NCBI GenBank assembly: GCA_027533105.1
Contig: JAPZTW010000002.1
Span: 372,001-436,000, forward strand
DNA: 64,000 bases
Direction of reading: 5' to 3'
Source: Sphingomonadaceae bacterium
GTDB taxonomy: Bacteria > Pseudomonadota > Alphaproteobacteria > Sphingomonadales > Sphingomonadaceae
Below the pieces are notes generated by a model. It was not told where the DNA came from. It made no database searches and saw only the letters and a program-made list of their open reading frames with translations. Positions 7,734 through 16,665 of this stretch are shown piece after piece. Positions within the stretch are counted from its first letter, which is position 1. Each line of letters begins with the position of its first letter. The translations under genes were made by a program, and so were the position numbers.

Positions 7734-9164
7734 ATGGACGATCTCACCAAGCATCCCTGGTTCTTCTGCGGCATCGGCGGCTCCGGCATGCTGCCGCTAG
7801 CACTGATCTTGAAGGGCCACGGCGCGCAGGTTGCCGGATCGGACCGCAGCCGCGACCAGGGCCGCACGCCCGAGAAGTTCGCCTGGCTGGAAAGCCTGGG
7901 CTTCTCCCTGTTCCCGCAAGACGGCAGCGGGATAACCGCGCCCGAGCAGGTCCTGGTGGCCTCGGCTGCGGTGGAGGACACCGTGCCGGAAATGGTCCGC
8001 GCAAAGGAACTGGGCTGCGCGCGGATTAGCCGGGCCGAACTGCTCTCCCGCCTGTTCAACGCCACGCCGAAACGGATTGCCGTCGGCGGCACCAGCGGCA
8101 AGAGCACGGTCACCGGGATGATCGGGTGGATCATGGACTGCGCCGGTCGCGATCCCACGATCATGAACGGCGCGGTGATGAAGAACTACGCCCGCCCCGA
8201 TGCCCCTTTCGCTTCGGCCCGGGTCGGCCAGGGCGGGGTCTTCGTCAGCGAAGTCGATGAAAGCGACGGGTCGATCGCGCTTTATCGGCCGCAGGTCGCG
8301 GTCGTGAACAACATCAGCCTGGACCATAAGAGCCTCGAAGAACTGCGCGACCTGTTCGACGATTTCGCCGCCAAGGCAAAGGTTGTGGTGCTTAACGACG
8401 ATGACCGTGAGTGCTATGACCTGCAGCTGCGCCTCGCGCTGCGCGATGACGCGGCGGATACGCAGATCCTCACGTTCGGCCTCGGCCATTCCCCCGATCT
8501 GACCTGCGATGAGGACAGCATCAACGAAAGCCCGATCGGCATCGCCGCCGATGTGATCGACACCCGCGACGGTACTCGCCACGCGCTGCGGCTGAGCCTG
8601 CCAGGGCGCCACAACCTGTCAAACGCGCTGGCCGCGATTGCCGCCGCCAGCGCTGCGGGCGTACCGGTCAGCACCGCCGTCGCCGCGCTGGGCAGCTTTG
8701 CCGGCCTCGCCCGCCGGTTCGAGATAGTCAGCACCAGCCCCGGCGGAATCACCGTGATCGACGATTTCGGTCACAACCCCGAAAAGTGCGCCGCGACCCT
8801 GCGCACGCTGAAGGCCCATCCCGGCCGCGTGATCGCCTTCTTCCAGCCGCACGGCTATGGCCCGCTCAAGCAGATGGGGCACGAACTGGCCGAGGTCTTT
8901 GCCCGGCTGCTTGGCCCGGATGACCTGACGATCTTGTGCGATCCGGTCTATTTCGGCGGCACGGTCGATCGCAGCGAGGGCAGCGAGCGGATCGTCAACC
9001 TGATCCGCGAGCATGGCGGCACGGCGGAATATGTCCCCGCGCGCGAGGATTGCGGCCGCACTATTGCCAGCATGGCCCGCCCCGGAGACCGGATCGTGAT
9101 CATGGGTGCGCGCGACGACACGCTGAGCCTGTTCGCGCGCGAGGTGCTGGCGTCAGTGGGCTGA
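7734..9164 (+). CDS. Mur ligase family protein (MurC/Mpl-like)
   Basis: A 476-residue protein with the three-domain Mur ligase plan: an N-terminal GIGGSGMLPLALIL Rossmann segment binding the UDP-sugar, the ATP P-loop GGTSGKSTVTG at about residue 118, SEVDESDGSIA, NNISLDHKSLEEL, and a C-terminal domain with DDFGHNPEKCAATLRTL and FFQPHGYGPLKQMG. These resemble MurC and the recycling ligase Mpl, but the FQPH motif is not the usual FQPHRYTR of MurC. The ATG at 7734 has GGAGAA just upstream; the longer open frame runs antisense through ldcA and was rejected. The divergent ldcA suggests a murein-tripeptide ligase role. The exact acceptor is uncertain. Confidence 0.85.
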   Translation: MDDLTKHPWFFCGIGGSGMLPLALILKGHGAQVAGSDRSRDQGRTPEKFAWLESLGFSLFPQDGSGITAPEQVLVASAAVEDTVPEMVRAKELGCARISRAELLSRLFNATPKRIAVGGTSGKSTVTGMIGWIMDCAGRDPTIMNGAVMKNYARPDAPFASARVGQGGVFVSEVDESDGSIALYRPQVAVVNNISLDHKSLEELRDLFDDFAAKAKVVVLNDDDRECYDLQLRLALRDDAADTQILTFGLGHSPDLTCDEDSINESPIGIAADVIDTRDGTRHALRLSLPGRHNLSNALAAIAAASAAGVPVSTAVAALGSFAGLARRFEIVSTSPGGITVIDDFGHNPEKCAATLRTLKAHPGRVIAFFQPHGYGPLKQMGHELAEVFARLLGPDDLTILCDPVYFGGTVDRSEGSERIVNLIREHGGTAEYVPAREDCGRTIASMARPGDRIVIMGARDDTLSLFAREVLASVG

Positions 9165-10103
9165 CTTGCCCAGCAGCGCCGGCACCTTGTGGATCAGGAA
9201 GGCCACGATTGCGCCCAGCACCAGTCCGACCACGCCCGAGAGCGTCGAATTGGTCAGCCAGCCGAGCAGGCCGCCCAGCGGGCCGCTCGCTTCGGCCACC
9301 ATGTGCTCCACGCCGTGGATCGCCTCGTAGGGCGGCTTGAAACCCAGCTTCTTTGCCCCATCGACCAGGATGTGACCGCCGACCCACAGCATGGCCAGGG
9401 TTCCCACCACCGACAGGGTGGTCAGCAGCTTGGGCATGGCATGCAACAGCCCGCGACCAAAGGCCTTGGCGGCGGCGCTGGCGCGCTTCTGGACCATGTG
9501 CAGGCCGATATCGTCCATCTTCACGATCAGCGCGACCACGCCATAGACCGCCACGGTTATCACGATCCCCACCAGGGCCAGGATCAGCCCGCGGTTCACC
9601 AGTGTTTCATCGGCCACTTCCGCCAGGGCAATCGCCATGATTTCCGCCGAGAGGATGAAATCGGTGCGCACCGCACCCGAAATCCGCTCTTTCTCGAAGG
9701 TTGCCATGTCCTCGATCGGATCGTCGAGCGTTTCGCCGTGCTTGGCTCCGCCCAGCTTTTCGAGCACCTTTTCGGCACCTTCATAGCACAGGAACAGCCC
9801 GCCCAGCATCAGCAGCGGGGTGATCGCCCAAGGCACGAACTCGCTGAGCAGCAGCGCGGCCGGCAGCAGGATCAGCAGCTTGTTCTTCAGGCTGCCCTTG
9901 GCGATCTGCCAGATGATCGGCAGCTCGCGGTCGGGCGTGAATTCGGTGACATAGCTGGGCGTGACCGCCGCATCGTCGATCACCACGCCAGCGGCCTTGG
10001 TTCCGGCCTTGGCCGCCGCCACGCCGACATCGTCGATCGAGGCGGCCGCCGCCTTGGCGATGACCGAGATATCGTCAAGCAGCGCGACAAGGCCGGTTGG
10101 CAT
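9153..10103 (-). CDS. DUF808 family membrane protein
   Basis: A 316-residue protein starting MPTGLVALLDDISVIAKAAAASIDDVG, the recognised DUF808 (YedI) opening, with GGGGG 8 bases before the ATG. Several hydrophobic segments follow: LLILLPAALLLSEFVPWAITPLLMLGGLFLCYEGAEKV, the LILALVGIVITVAVYGVVALIV region, LLTTLSVVGTLAMLWVGGHILV, and a C-terminal GLLGWLTNSTLSGVVGLVLGAIVAFLI. It is an inner-membrane protein of unknown function. Its 3' end overlaps the Mur ligase gene by 12 bases in convergent orientation. Confidence 0.87.
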   Translation of the reverse strand: MPTGLVALLDDISVIAKAAAASIDDVGVAAAKAGTKAAGVVIDDAAVTPSYVTEFTPDRELPIIWQIAKGSLKNKLLILLPAALLLSEFVPWAITPLLMLGGLFLCYEGAEKVLEKLGGAKHGETLDDPIEDMATFEKERISGAVRTDFILSAEIMAIALAEVADETLVNRGLILALVGIVITVAVYGVVALIVKMDDIGLHMVQKRASAAAKAFGRGLLHAMPKLLTTLSVVGTLAMLWVGGHILVDGAKKLGFKPPYEAIHGVEHMVAEASGPLGGLLGWLTNSTLSGVVGLVLGAIVAFLIHKVPALLGKSAH

Positions 10104-10294
10104 GTTCGTATTCCCCCTCAGGCAGATCAGCGCATGGCTTGCCAAGCCTTGGCTCGCCCCGCAAGGCTTGCATTCCCGCCGCAATCCGCTAATGGCCCGC
10201 GCTTCCGGAAGTGATTCCGGAGTGAAGAAAGCCGGAGGGGCCCCGCAATCCCGCGGATCAGCCAGCGATCGGTTAGACAGATGAAAGGCATAGC
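10104..10294 (+). promoter_or_regulatory. Upstream region of the rpsF operon with two small palindromes
   Basis: The region contains GCCAAGCCTTGGC (10141-10153) and GCAAGGCTTGC (10161-10171), each a perfect palindrome around one central base, 7 bases apart. A plausible promoter follows: CTTGCA at about 10167 and GCTAAT at about 10188. The palindromes could be an operator or RNA hairpins. The placement is by eye only. Confidence 0.35.
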
Positions 10295-10657
10295 ATGCCG
10301 CTTTACGAGCATGTGTTCCTGGCGCGCCAGGATCTGAGCCAGGCGCAGGTTGATGCGCTGGCCGCCACCGCCACGGAAATCGTCGAAGCTCACCAGGGCA
10401 AGGTCACCAAGACCGAAACCTGGGGCCTCAAGAACCTGGCCTACAAGATCAAGCGTAACCGCAAGGCGCACTTCGTGCTGCTGAACATCGAAGCGCCCGC
10501 CGGCACCGTTGCCGAGCTGGAGCGTCAGACCGCGATCAACGAAGACGTGATCCGCTGGCTGACCGTGCGCGTCGACGAGCTGGAAACCGGCCCGTCGGTG
10601 CAGATGCGCAAGCAGGACCGCGAGCGCAGCAAGCGCCGCGAACGCGAGGAGTTCTAA
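10295..10657 (+). CDS. rpsF: 30S ribosomal protein S6
   Basis: A 120-residue protein with the S6 pattern [49 protein letters not shown] and [13 protein letters not shown]. It binds 16S rRNA together with S18 in the small-subunit platform. The C-terminal tail is basic ([15 protein letters not shown]). It is first in the conserved rpsF-rpsR-rplI operon, 3 bases before rpsR. The length is usual for alphaproteobacteria. Confidence 0.97.
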   Translation: MPLYEHVFLARQDLSQAQVDALAATATEIVEAHQGKVTKTETWGLKNLAYKIKRNRKAHFVLLNIEAPAGTVAELERQTAINEDVIRWLTVRVDELETGPSVQMRKQDRERSKRREREEF

Positions 10658-10660
10658 GAG

Positions 10661-10885
10661 ATGGCCCGCGCATTTTTCCGCCGCCGCAAGTCGTGCCCGT
10701 TCTCGGGCAAGAACGCTCCGAAGATCGATTACAAGGACACGCGCCTGCTCCAGACCTACATGTCTGAGCGTGGCAAGATCGTGCCGAGCCGCATCACCGC
10801 CGTTTCTGCCAAGAAGCAGCGCGAACTGGGCCAGGCGATCAAGCGTGCCCGTCACCTGGGCCTGCTGCCCTACCTCGTGAAGTAA
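10661..10885 (+). CDS. rpsR: 30S ribosomal protein S18
   Basis: A 74-residue protein with the S18 core [50 protein letters not shown]. It binds S6 and 16S rRNA. The N-terminus [15 protein letters not shown] keeps a Cys. It lies 3 bases after rpsF and 13 before rplI, with the RBS GGGGAGAG for rplI in that gap. Confidence 0.97.
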   Translation: MARAFFRRRKSCPFSGKNAPKIDYKDTRLLQTYMSERGKIVPSRITAVSAKKQRELGQAIKRARHLGLLPYLVK

Positions 10886-10898
10886 GGGGAGAGAGACC

Positions 10899-11507
10899 AT
10901 GGAAATCATCCTCCTCGAACGCATCGAGAAGCTGGGCACCATCGGCGATGTCGTGACCGTCAAGGACGGCTACGCCCGCAATTATCTGCTGCCCAACAAG
11001 AAGGCGCTGCGCGCCAACGAAGCCAACCGCAAGGTCTTCGAAGCCAACCGCTCGAAGATCGAAGCCGACAACGCCGCTCGCCGCGCTGACGCCGAAGGCC
11101 ACGCCGGCAACGTCGATGGCAAGTCGGTCGTCTTGATCCGCGCCTCTTCGAACTCGGGCCAGCTCTATGGTTCGGTTTCGGTGCGCGACATCGTCGATGC
11201 GCTGAACGCCGAAGGTGCCAACGTGTCGAAGTCGATGATCGTGCTGGAACGCCCGATCAAGACCATCGGCGTGTTCGACGTCAAGGTTGCGCTGCACCCG
11301 GAAGTGTCGGTCATGGTCAAGGTCAACGTCGCGCGTTCGCCTGACGAAGCTGACCAGCAGGCCAAGGGCGTCGACGTGATCGCCGCCATGTTCGAAGACG
11401 AAGCTGCCGAGGCTGCTGCCGCTGCGGGCGACTTCGAAGCTGGCAACGGCGAACTGCCCGAAGCCGAGGCTCCGGCCCCGGCCGCGGAAGCTGCCGACGA
11501 AGCCTGA
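10899..11507 (+). CDS. rplI: 50S ribosomal protein L9 with C-terminal extension
   Basis: The first ~150 residues are normal L9: MEIILLERIEKLGTIGDVVTVKDGYARNYLLPNKKALRAN, the long connecting helix, and the C-terminal rRNA-binding domain with LYGSVSVRDIVDALN. The protein is 202 residues, about 50 more than the usual ~150, because of an Ala/Glu/Pro-rich acidic tail (ending PEAEAPAPAAEAADEA). It is last in rpsF-rpsR-rplI and is followed at once by a strong terminator. The tail is seen directly; its role is unknown. Confidence 0.96.
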   Translation: MEIILLERIEKLGTIGDVVTVKDGYARNYLLPNKKALRANEANRKVFEANRSKIEADNAARRADAEGHAGNVDGKSVVLIRASSNSGQLYGSVSVRDIVDALNAEGANVSKSMIVLERPIKTIGVFDVKVALHPEVSVMVKVNVARSPDEADQQAKGVDVIAAMFEDEAAEAAAAAGDFEAGNGELPEAEAPAPAAEAADEA

Positions 11508-11532
11508 GGCTTCCCTGCTCAGCCAAACGATC

Positions 11533-11559
11533 AAGGGGGTGCCTCGGCGCCCCCTTTTT
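11533..11559 (+). terminator. Rho-independent terminator of the rpsF-rpsR-rplI operon
   Basis: Stem AAGGGGGTGCC / GGCGCCCCCTT with a 2-base TC centre and one G-U wobble, then a run of five T. It starts 26 bases after the rplI stop. Confidence 0.9.
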
Positions 11560-11624
11560 CGTTGAGCGAAGGTTTCAGTGGCAACGTAATTGAAATGTCA
11601 TCGCGATCTGTCTAAAGGCCCGCG

Positions 11625-13058
11625 ATGCTAAACACAGACACGATCATCGCGGAATTGGTCCGCGTTTACGACGAAGCCGTCGCCACCCTCCGTTCCGACA
11701 TTGCCCGCTTTGCCGCGGACGGCACCCTTCCTCCCGCCGAACGCCGCGCCAGCCGCGCCTGGTGCTATCCGGAACTGCGGATCTCCTATTCGGGCGTCGA
11801 GACCCGGCCAGACCTGGCCCGCGCCTTTGGCCGGCTGGCCCATCCCGGCACTTTCGCCACCACGGTAACCCGCCCTGCCCTGTTCGCCGATTACCTGGCC
11901 GAGCAGCTGGCCCTGCTGGCCGACGATTACGCGATCGAGGTTTCGGTCGGCCGGTCGGACCAGGAAATCCCCTTCCCCTATGTGATCGATGCCAGCTCTG
12001 GCCTAGGCGCGCTGCGGCCGCAGGATCTGGCGCGCTATTTCCCGGCCACCGAACTGGCCATGATTGGCGACGAACTGGCCGACGGGATGGAATTACCCGA
12101 TCCGGAAGCCGCGATCCCGCTGGCGCTGTTCGATGGCCTGCGCACCGACTTCAGCCTGGCGCGCCTCGCCCATTACACCGGCACCCCGGTGGAGGATTTC
12201 CAGCGCTTCATCCTGTTCACCAACTATCACCGCTATGTCGATGAATTCGTGGACTGGGCCGGGCAGCAATTGGGCAAGGACGAATATGTCCGCCTGTCCG
12301 GCGCGGGCGGCCTGCTGGTGGAGGAAGCTACTGAGAACGCGCGCGAGCGGCTGTCCGACACGGCCTGGCGTCGCCACCAGATGCCGGCCTATCACCTGGT
12401 CCGCGAGGACAAGATGGGCATTACCCTGGTCAACATCGGGGTCGGCCCGTCCAACGCCAAGACGATCTGCGATCACCTGGCCGTGCTGCGCCCCGAAGCC
12501 TGGCTGATGATCGGCCACTGTGGCGGTCTGCGCGATACCCAGCGGATCGGCGACTATGTGCTGGCCCACGCCTATCTGCGCGACGATCACGTGCTCGATC
12601 CGGTGCTGCCGCCGGAAATCCCGATTCCCGCCATTGCCGAAGTGCAGATCGCGCTGGCCCAGGCGGCCGAGCGGGTCAGCGGCGATACCGGCGCCAACCT
12701 GAAGAAGCGGATGCGGACTGGCACCGTGGCCACCACCGACGATCGCAATTGGGAGCTGCGCTATACCCAGTCGGCCCGCCGCCTGAGCCAGAGCCGGGCA
12801 ATCGGGATCGACATGGAATCGGCCACCATCGCCGCCCAGGGCTATCGCTTCCGCGTGCCTTACGGGACGCTGCTGTGCGTGTCCGACAAGCCGCTGCATG
12901 GCGAGATCAAGCTGCCGGGCCAGGCCAACCGCTTCTACGAGGAAGCGATTGCCGCCCACCTGCTGATCGGCACCACGGCCTGTGACCTGCTGCGCGCGGA
13001 AGGCGACAAGCTCCACAGCCGCAAGCTGCGCGCCTTCAAGGAACCGCCGTTCCGGTAA
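11625..13058 (+). CDS. amn: AMP nucleosidase
   Basis: A 477-residue protein with the AMP nucleosidase layout: an N-terminal regulatory half with LRISYSGVETRPDLARAFGRL and a TNYHRYVDEFVDWA segment, and a C-terminal nucleoside-phosphorylase-like half with GPSNAKTICDHLAVLRPEAWLMIGHCGGLRDTQRIGDYVLA, ATTDDRNWEL, GIDMESATIAAQGYRFRVPYGTLLCVSDKPLHGEIK. It hydrolyses AMP to adenine and ribose-5-phosphate and helps set adenylate levels. The length is close to the E. coli enzyme. It is a single gene with its own promoter after the rplI terminator. Confidence 0.94.
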   Translation: MLNTDTIIAELVRVYDEAVATLRSDIARFAADGTLPPAERRASRAWCYPELRISYSGVETRPDLARAFGRLAHPGTFATTVTRPALFADYLAEQLALLADDYAIEVSVGRSDQEIPFPYVIDASSGLGALRPQDLARYFPATELAMIGDELADGMELPDPEAAIPLALFDGLRTDFSLARLAHYTGTPVEDFQRFILFTNYHRYVDEFVDWAGQQLGKDEYVRLSGAGGLLVEEATENARERLSDTAWRRHQMPAYHLVREDKMGITLVNIGVGPSNAKTICDHLAVLRPEAWLMIGHCGGLRDTQRIGDYVLAHAYLRDDHVLDPVLPPEIPIPAIAEVQIALAQAAERVSGDTGANLKKRMRTGTVATTDDRNWELRYTQSARRLSQSRAIGIDMESATIAAQGYRFRVPYGTLLCVSDKPLHGEIKLPGQANRFYEEAIAAHLLIGTTACDLLRAEGDKLHSRKLRAFKEPPFR

Positions 13059-13062
13059 GGGC

Positions 13063-14013
13063 TCACCCCTTGCGGTAGATTTCGAAGAACTTCGCTTCGG
13101 GTTTTTCCCGGCAGGTCTTGATCGCCTTTTCCCAGGCGGTCTGGTGCTTGCGCGTGGCCTCCACCAGGCCAAGCTTGCCCCAGCCGAGCGAGTCCGTCGC
13201 CAGGAAAGCCAGGCCGCCCATGAAGTGATAGAATTCCATGGTCAGCCGCTCGCCCGGATGGGCCTGGATCCACCAGTCGGTTTCACCGGCAACCTCGCGG
13301 CAGCGCAGGCTCTGCAGGCTGCCGATGTAGGATCCTTCGCGATCAAGCTGGCTGAAACCAAAGGCTAGCTGGGTTTTGAACGAGGTCGGCTTGCCCAGAA
13401 GATCGAGCGGGGGCGCAAAGCGGCTGGCCATGACCGCATCGAGCGCGACCTTGTCCAGCAGATCGGAGCGCGAACTGGTCTTCACGCTGACCTCGCCCGG
13501 CACACCCGCCGGATCGATGGTGAAGTCGATCACCACCTTGCCGTTGTGGAAGGCGTCCTTTGCCGCCTGGGGCATAGTCGGCACCGGCCCCGCAAGGCGC
13601 TTTGGCGAGCGACCGATCATCACCGGAACTCGCACCGTTGTCGCCACCCTGGCCCCGGTCTTGTCGAGCGGCGAGGACATCTGCCAGCCCTGCAACGCGC
13701 GTACGATCGCCGCGTCGATCGCCGGATCGCCCGTTGAAGGAGCCATCGCGATATCGACGAGCTTGCCGTCCGGGGTCACGGTTGCCGTAGCCGCCGCCTG
13801 GCCAAAGCGCCCCGCCTCGGCCAGCGCGGTCAGCTCGGGCAAGGCTTCCAGCCTCGTGCCCGAGCGGAACAGCGGCCGCGAACGCAAGTCCGCAACGGGC
13901 ACCACCGCAGGAGCGGCAATGCCCGTTGCAGCGGCTGGCTCTGACGCAGTTTGCGCCGCAGCGGGCGCCGTCGCGGCAAGCAGGGCAGCGACGACGATGG
14001 CCCGCCTTACCAT
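13063..14013 (-). CDS. Secreted protein with two TonB-C-like domains
   Basis: From the ATG at 14013 it is 316 residues: a signal peptide (MVRRAIVVAALLAATAPAAAQ), then two TonB C-terminal-like units. The first contains ATVTPDGKLVDIAMAPSTGDPAIDAAIVRALQGWQM; the second contains GKVVIDFTIDPAGVPGEVSVKTSSRSDLLDKVALDAVMASRFAPP. The last ~100 residues are unlike TonB and end in a Lys-rich helix. There is no transmembrane anchor or Pro-rich spacer, so it is unlikely to transduce ExbB/ExbD energy like real TonB. Its ATG overlaps the stop of the upstream M2 peptidase gene by 7 bases, implying translational coupling. Confidence 0.78.
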   Translation of the reverse strand: MVRRAIVVAALLAATAPAAAQTASEPAAATGIAAPAVVPVADLRSRPLFRSGTRLEALPELTALAEAGRFGQAAATATVTPDGKLVDIAMAPSTGDPAIDAAIVRALQGWQMSSPLDKTGARVATTVRVPVMIGRSPKRLAGPVPTMPQAAKDAFHNGKVVIDFTIDPAGVPGEVSVKTSSRSDLLDKVALDAVMASRFAPPLDLLGKPTSFKTQLAFGFSQLDREGSYIGSLQSLRCREVAGETDWWIQAHPGERLTMEFYHFMGGLAFLATDSLGWGKLGLVEATRKHQTAWEKAIKTCREKPEAKFFEIYRKG

Positions 14014-15818
14014 CCGGCCTTGGCCTTCATCTTCTTGTTTTCCTGGTCGAGCCACTTCTTGAGCGGGGCGAAATAGGCCATCATCGCCTTGCCGCTCATC
14101 TCGCGGCTGCCGGTGAAGGCTTCGAGCGCATCAGGCCAGGGCTTGGAGGCGCCCATTTCCAGCATGGCATTCAGCTTCTTGCCGACCTCCTTGTTGCCGT
14201 AGAACGAGCAGCGGTGCAGCGGCCCCTGCCAGCCGGCCTGCTTGCATGCCGCTTCGTAGAACTGGAACTGCAGAATCCGCGCCAGGAAGTAGCGGGTATA
14301 GGGCACCATCCCCGGGATGTGATACTTGGCCCCGGCATCGAAGGCATCGGCGCCGCGCGGACCGGGCGGGACGATACCCTGGTACTTCAGCCGCAGGTCG
14401 GTCCACGATTGCTGGGCATCGCTCGTCTGGCCCGAGAACAGCTGCCAGCGATAGCGATCGACCAGCAGGCCGAAGGGCAGGAAGGCCACCTTGTCCATCG
14501 CCTGGCGCAGCAGCAGGCCGGTATCCTTGTCGGCACTGGGCACCTTGTCACGATCGAGCAGGCCGATCTGGACCAGGTATTCCGGCGTCATCGACAGCGC
14601 GATGGCATCGCCGATCGCCTCATGGAAGCCGTCATTGGCGCCGTCGAGGTACAGGAACGGCTGCTTGTTGTAGGCGCGCTGGTAATAGTTGTGGCCCAGC
14701 TCGTGGTGGATCGTGACGAAATCGTCGCCGTTCACCTTGATGCACATCTTGATCCGCAGATCCTCGACATTGTCGATATCCCAGGCCGAAGCGTGGCAAA
14801 CCACCTCGCGGTCGCGCGGCTTCACGAACTGCGAGCGCTCCCAGAAGGTCTTGGGCAGGGGGGCGAAGCCGAGTGATGAGAAGAAGCCCTCGCCCGCCTT
14901 GACCATCTTCTGGTCGTCATAGCCCTTGGCCTTGAGCAGTTCGGTAACGTCGAAGCCGACATCGCCCGATCCCGGCGGGGCAACCAGATCATAGATATTG
15001 CCCCATTCCTGGGCCCACATGTTGCCCAGCAGGTCGGCCCGGATCGGCCCGGTCCTGGCCTGGACCTTGTCGCCGTACTTGGCGTTCAGCTTGGCGCGGA
15101 CATAGGTGTGCAGGCTGTCGTAAAGCGGCTTCACTTCCAGCCAGAGCTTTTCGGTCAGCGCCGCGAATTCCTCGGGGCTCATGTCATAGTTGGAGCGCCA
15201 CAGCGCCCCCATGTCGGAATAGCCCAGTTCCCTGGCGCCCTCGTTCCCCAGGCCCACCAGCTTGGCGTAATCCGCCTTCATCGGCTTGCCGACATTGTCG
15301 TGCCAGCTGAGCCACATTTCCTTCAGTTCATCCGGGTTGCGGTTCGAGCCCATTTCGGCCTCGATATCGCTGCCACTGATCGGCTGCCCCCGCAGGGTGC
15401 CCTGGCCCTTGCCATAGATCCCTTCAAGCCGCGCCGCGATTGTCGCCACTTCGTCAGCCGCGCCGGGCTTGGTCGTCGCGGGCAGGACAATGGCCGTGCG
15501 CAGGCGCGACAGCTTGCGCGCGGTGTCATAGGACAGCCCCGCCGTCCTGGCATGACCGGCCGCCTCGATCGCGCTCTTCACCAACAGCGAGTTATAGGCG
15601 GCCCCGGCCCGCGCGGTCATCGCCTCGGTGTCCTGGTTGATATAGGTCGAATAGACCCACGAAGCCTGCGCGGCTTCGACACCCGCCTTGGCCAGCTTGG
15701 CCTCGGTCGAAACCACGAATTCATCGGCCTGCTGCTGCGGCGTCTTGGCGTGCTCGGCCAGTGCCGGGGTGGTCACCAGCGCCGTGGCCAGCGCGGCGAG
15801 CGAAACGATCCTCTTCAT
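14007..15818 (-). CDS. M2 family metallopeptidase (peptidyl-dipeptidase, ACE-like)
   Basis: A 603-residue exported protein: signal peptide MKRIVSLAALATALVTTPALAEH, then a long helical body. The zinc motif is TIHHELGHNYYQRAY (HExxH), and the third ligand Glu is in GFHEAIGDAIALS, exactly the ACE arrangement. The family removes C-terminal dipeptides from peptides. GAGGA lies 8 bases before the ATG at 15818; two in-frame ATGs slightly upstream are alternatives. It is followed by the overlapping TonB-C-like gene. The exported location and the nearby dipeptidyl peptidase suggest use of extracellular peptides. Confidence 0.93.
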   Translation of the reverse strand: MKRIVSLAALATALVTTPALAEHAKTPQQQADEFVVSTEAKLAKAGVEAAQASWVYSTYINQDTEAMTARAGAAYNSLLVKSAIEAAGHARTAGLSYDTARKLSRLRTAIVLPATTKPGAADEVATIAARLEGIYGKGQGTLRGQPISGSDIEAEMGSNRNPDELKEMWLSWHDNVGKPMKADYAKLVGLGNEGARELGYSDMGALWRSNYDMSPEEFAALTEKLWLEVKPLYDSLHTYVRAKLNAKYGDKVQARTGPIRADLLGNMWAQEWGNIYDLVAPPGSGDVGFDVTELLKAKGYDDQKMVKAGEGFFSSLGFAPLPKTFWERSQFVKPRDREVVCHASAWDIDNVEDLRIKMCIKVNGDDFVTIHHELGHNYYQRAYNKQPFLYLDGANDGFHEAIGDAIALSMTPEYLVQIGLLDRDKVPSADKDTGLLLRQAMDKVAFLPFGLLVDRYRWQLFSGQTSDAQQSWTDLRLKYQGIVPPGPRGADAFDAGAKYHIPGMVPYTRYFLARILQFQFYEAACKQAGWQGPLHRCSFYGNKEVGKKLNAMLEMGASKPWPDALEAFTGSREMSGKAMMAYFAPLKKWLDQENKKMKAKAGW

Positions 15819-15914
15819 GGGGTCCATCCTCATTGCAAAACATCGGGCCAAACGGCCTTGGCCTCACGCTGGCGAGGCCTTGGGCGACGGTCAAGCGCCT
15901 ATCGGCAAACAGCT

Positions 15915-16658
15915 TCAGGCCAGCAGGAAGTCGCGGATTGCCTCGCCAAGGTCGGGCTTGGTGACGCAGTTCATGTGCGTGCCCGGAACGGTGACCAGCG
16001 TGGCATCGGGCAGGGCCTCGGCCAGCAGGTCAGGCGAGCCGTTGTCGCGATCCTGATCGCCGTTGACCACCAGGGTCGGCATGGTGATCTTCGCCAAATC
16101 GGCCGGATCGGTATCGCTGAAGGTCTGAAGCAGCAGCCGGGTTGCCACCCGGTCCACCTTCATGGTCTTCATGAAGGACACGGCGGCAAAGGCCGGATCG
16201 CCGTGTTTCACTTCATCGAACCGGTCGATCGCATCGATGAAGAAGGCCCCGCGCCCAGTCCAGCCGGCCAGTCCTTCCAGCCCCATGCCACCCAGCACCA
16301 GCCGCCGCGGCTTGAGACCGTGGATCACAGCCCGCACCGACGTACGCGCGCCCAGGGAAAAGCCGCAGAGGTCGAAATCGGTCAGGCCCAGCGCCTCGAC
16401 CAGTGCAATCGCGTCGCGCGCCAGCACGTCGGCTGGATAGGCTGCCGGATCGTGCGGCTTGCCGCTTTCGCCATGGGCGCGCAGGTCCGGCATCAGGCAT
16501 TCGAACCCGGCATCGGCCAGCAGCTCCGCCTGGCCCCAGTTCACCCAGTTCATCTGCGCGCTGGAAAACAGCCCGTGCAGAAGCAGCAACGGGCGACCAG
16601 CACCCATGCGGTGCAGTGCCAGCGGGGTACCATCAAACGAAGGGATGAATTCGGTCAC
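15915..16658 (-). CDS. Alpha/beta hydrolase
   Basis: A 247-residue single-domain hydrolase starting at GTG (VTEFIPSFDGTPLALHRMG), 7 bases after the asd stop, with GAGG before it. It has LLLLHGLFSSAQMNW as the oxyanion strand, the nucleophile elbow CGFSLGAR, the acid in VVNGDQDRD and the catalytic His in PGTHMNCV. It looks like an esterase or lipase-like hydrolase of unknown substrate. Tight spacing behind asd suggests co-transcription, but no shared pathway is obvious. Confidence 0.85.
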   Translation of the reverse strand: MTEFIPSFDGTPLALHRMGAGRPLLLLHGLFSSAQMNWVNWGQAELLADAGFECLMPDLRAHGESGKPHDPAAYPADVLARDAIALVEALGLTDFDLCGFSLGARTSVRAVIHGLKPRRLVLGGMGLEGLAGWTGRGAFFIDAIDRFDEVKHGDPAFAAVSFMKTMKVDRVATRLLLQTFSDTDPADLAKITMPTLVVNGDQDRDNGSPDLLAEALPDATLVTVPGTHMNCVTKPDLGEAIRDFLLA

Positions 16659-16665
16659 GGCAACC

